In this document: one piece after another, positions 38,507 to 38,658 of the stretch | How the letters are laid out: every line of letters starts with the position of its first letter | How positions within the stretch are numbered: position 1 is the first letter of the stretch | Source of the DNA: DASYUM01 sp036001225 | GTDB taxonomy: Bacteria; Methylomirabilota; Methylomirabilia; Rokubacteriales; DASRDR01 | Assembly: GCA_036001225.1 (NCBI GenBank) | Contig: DASYUM010000307.1 | Coordinates: 1-38,658 of the forward strand | Reading direction: 5' to 3' | DNA length: 38,658 nt | Program-made: the position numbers and the translations under genes | Notes under the pieces: model-generated | What the model saw: the letters and a program-made list of their open reading frames with translations, nothing else | Told to the model about the DNA's origin: nothing | The model's database searches: none

Positions 38507-38603
38507 CACACGCGCGGCGGTTCGGCGTCGCGACGGTGGCGCGGGGGTGCACTGGCGAAGAACCGCCGGGATGAGGCATCCTCAGACCAGGGAGCGGTGA
38601 CGC

Positions 38604-38658
38604 ATGCTCGAGCTGGCCTCGATCCTGTTGGTCGGGTTCTTCCTCGGCCTCCGCCACG
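38604..38658 (+). CDS. NiCoT/NicO-type transporter, 5' fragment
   Basis: Only the first 18 residues are in the window. MLELASILLVGFFLGLRH carries the N-terminal part of the first membrane helix and the LGLRH start of the HX4DH-type signature of nickel/cobalt transporters. GGGAG lies eight bases before the ATG. Gene runs off the window. Confidence 0.55.
   Translation, partial: MLELASILLVGFFLGLRH

Noticed and set aside
38507..38603. Possible duplicated cupin 3' end beyond repeat D
   Set aside because: A loose match (GGTGC, CTG, AAGAA) exists, but it does not encode the WVVLCKKCD tail or a matching stop, so the gene-end duplication is claimed only for A and B.

Overview
This is a GC-rich (about 70 %) stretch of a Gram-negative-type bacterial chromosome. 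It has dense operons, few intergenic gaps and no tRNA, rRNA, CRISPR array or recognisable transposase. The gene mix and the recurrent two-hairpin intergenic repeats would suit Candidatus Rokubacteria or a related Methylomirabilota lineage. That placement is an inference from style and content; no marker gene here proves it.

Layout. Positions 1-17.1 kb are on the minus strand: thioredoxin reductase, a cold-shock protein with an unusual leader, a HAD hydrolase, a methionine synthase split into two genes, a DUF2203 protein, a small cupin, glycolate oxidase glcF/glcE/glcD, a two-subunit 2-oxoacid:ferredoxin oxidoreductase (korB/korA), a CBS-domain protein, an M24 peptidase, an MBL-fold hydrolase and gltD. 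gltB (17.1-21.6 kb) completes that operon and is divergent from a LysR regulator (21.8-22.7 kb, plus strand) with a clear LysR-type box between them. Positions 22.9-26.7 kb hold signal transduction: a truncated CHASE3 sensor, a possible 63-residue secreted protein and a hybrid histidine kinase. Positions 27.0-32.5 kb hold a chlorite-dismutase-family protein, a radical SAM protein, RtcB and PilT. From 32.7 kb all genes are on the plus strand: a Gfo/Idh/MocA oxidoreductase, two small membrane or secreted proteins, a predicted beta-barrel protein and a copper-handling cluster (copC, a CopD-cytochrome c-thioredoxin-fold fusion, a CusF-like protein, a secreted cupin). The window ends in the first codons of a NiCoT-type transporter.

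How the genes fit together. CBS-korA-korB-glcD-glcE-glcF-cupin-DUF2203-metE(N)-metE(C) run head to tail and may form one long transcription unit for 2-oxoacid, glycolate and C1/sulfur-amino-acid metabolism. gltB-gltD-MBL-M24 form a nitrogen-assimilation unit probably controlled by the LysR protein.

The most unusual feature is a family of about 80-100 bp two-hairpin repeats (four copies: 12378, 14446, 31303, 38424). Two copies lie inside operons, each exactly between two versions of the 3' end of the neighbouring gene. In each case the two versions share a perfect core (26 bp or 51 bp) and then differ mostly at synonymous positions up to their own stop codons. This looks like an insertion that displaced the native gene end and supplied a replacement end from a diverged allele. 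I know of no described element of this size that does this.
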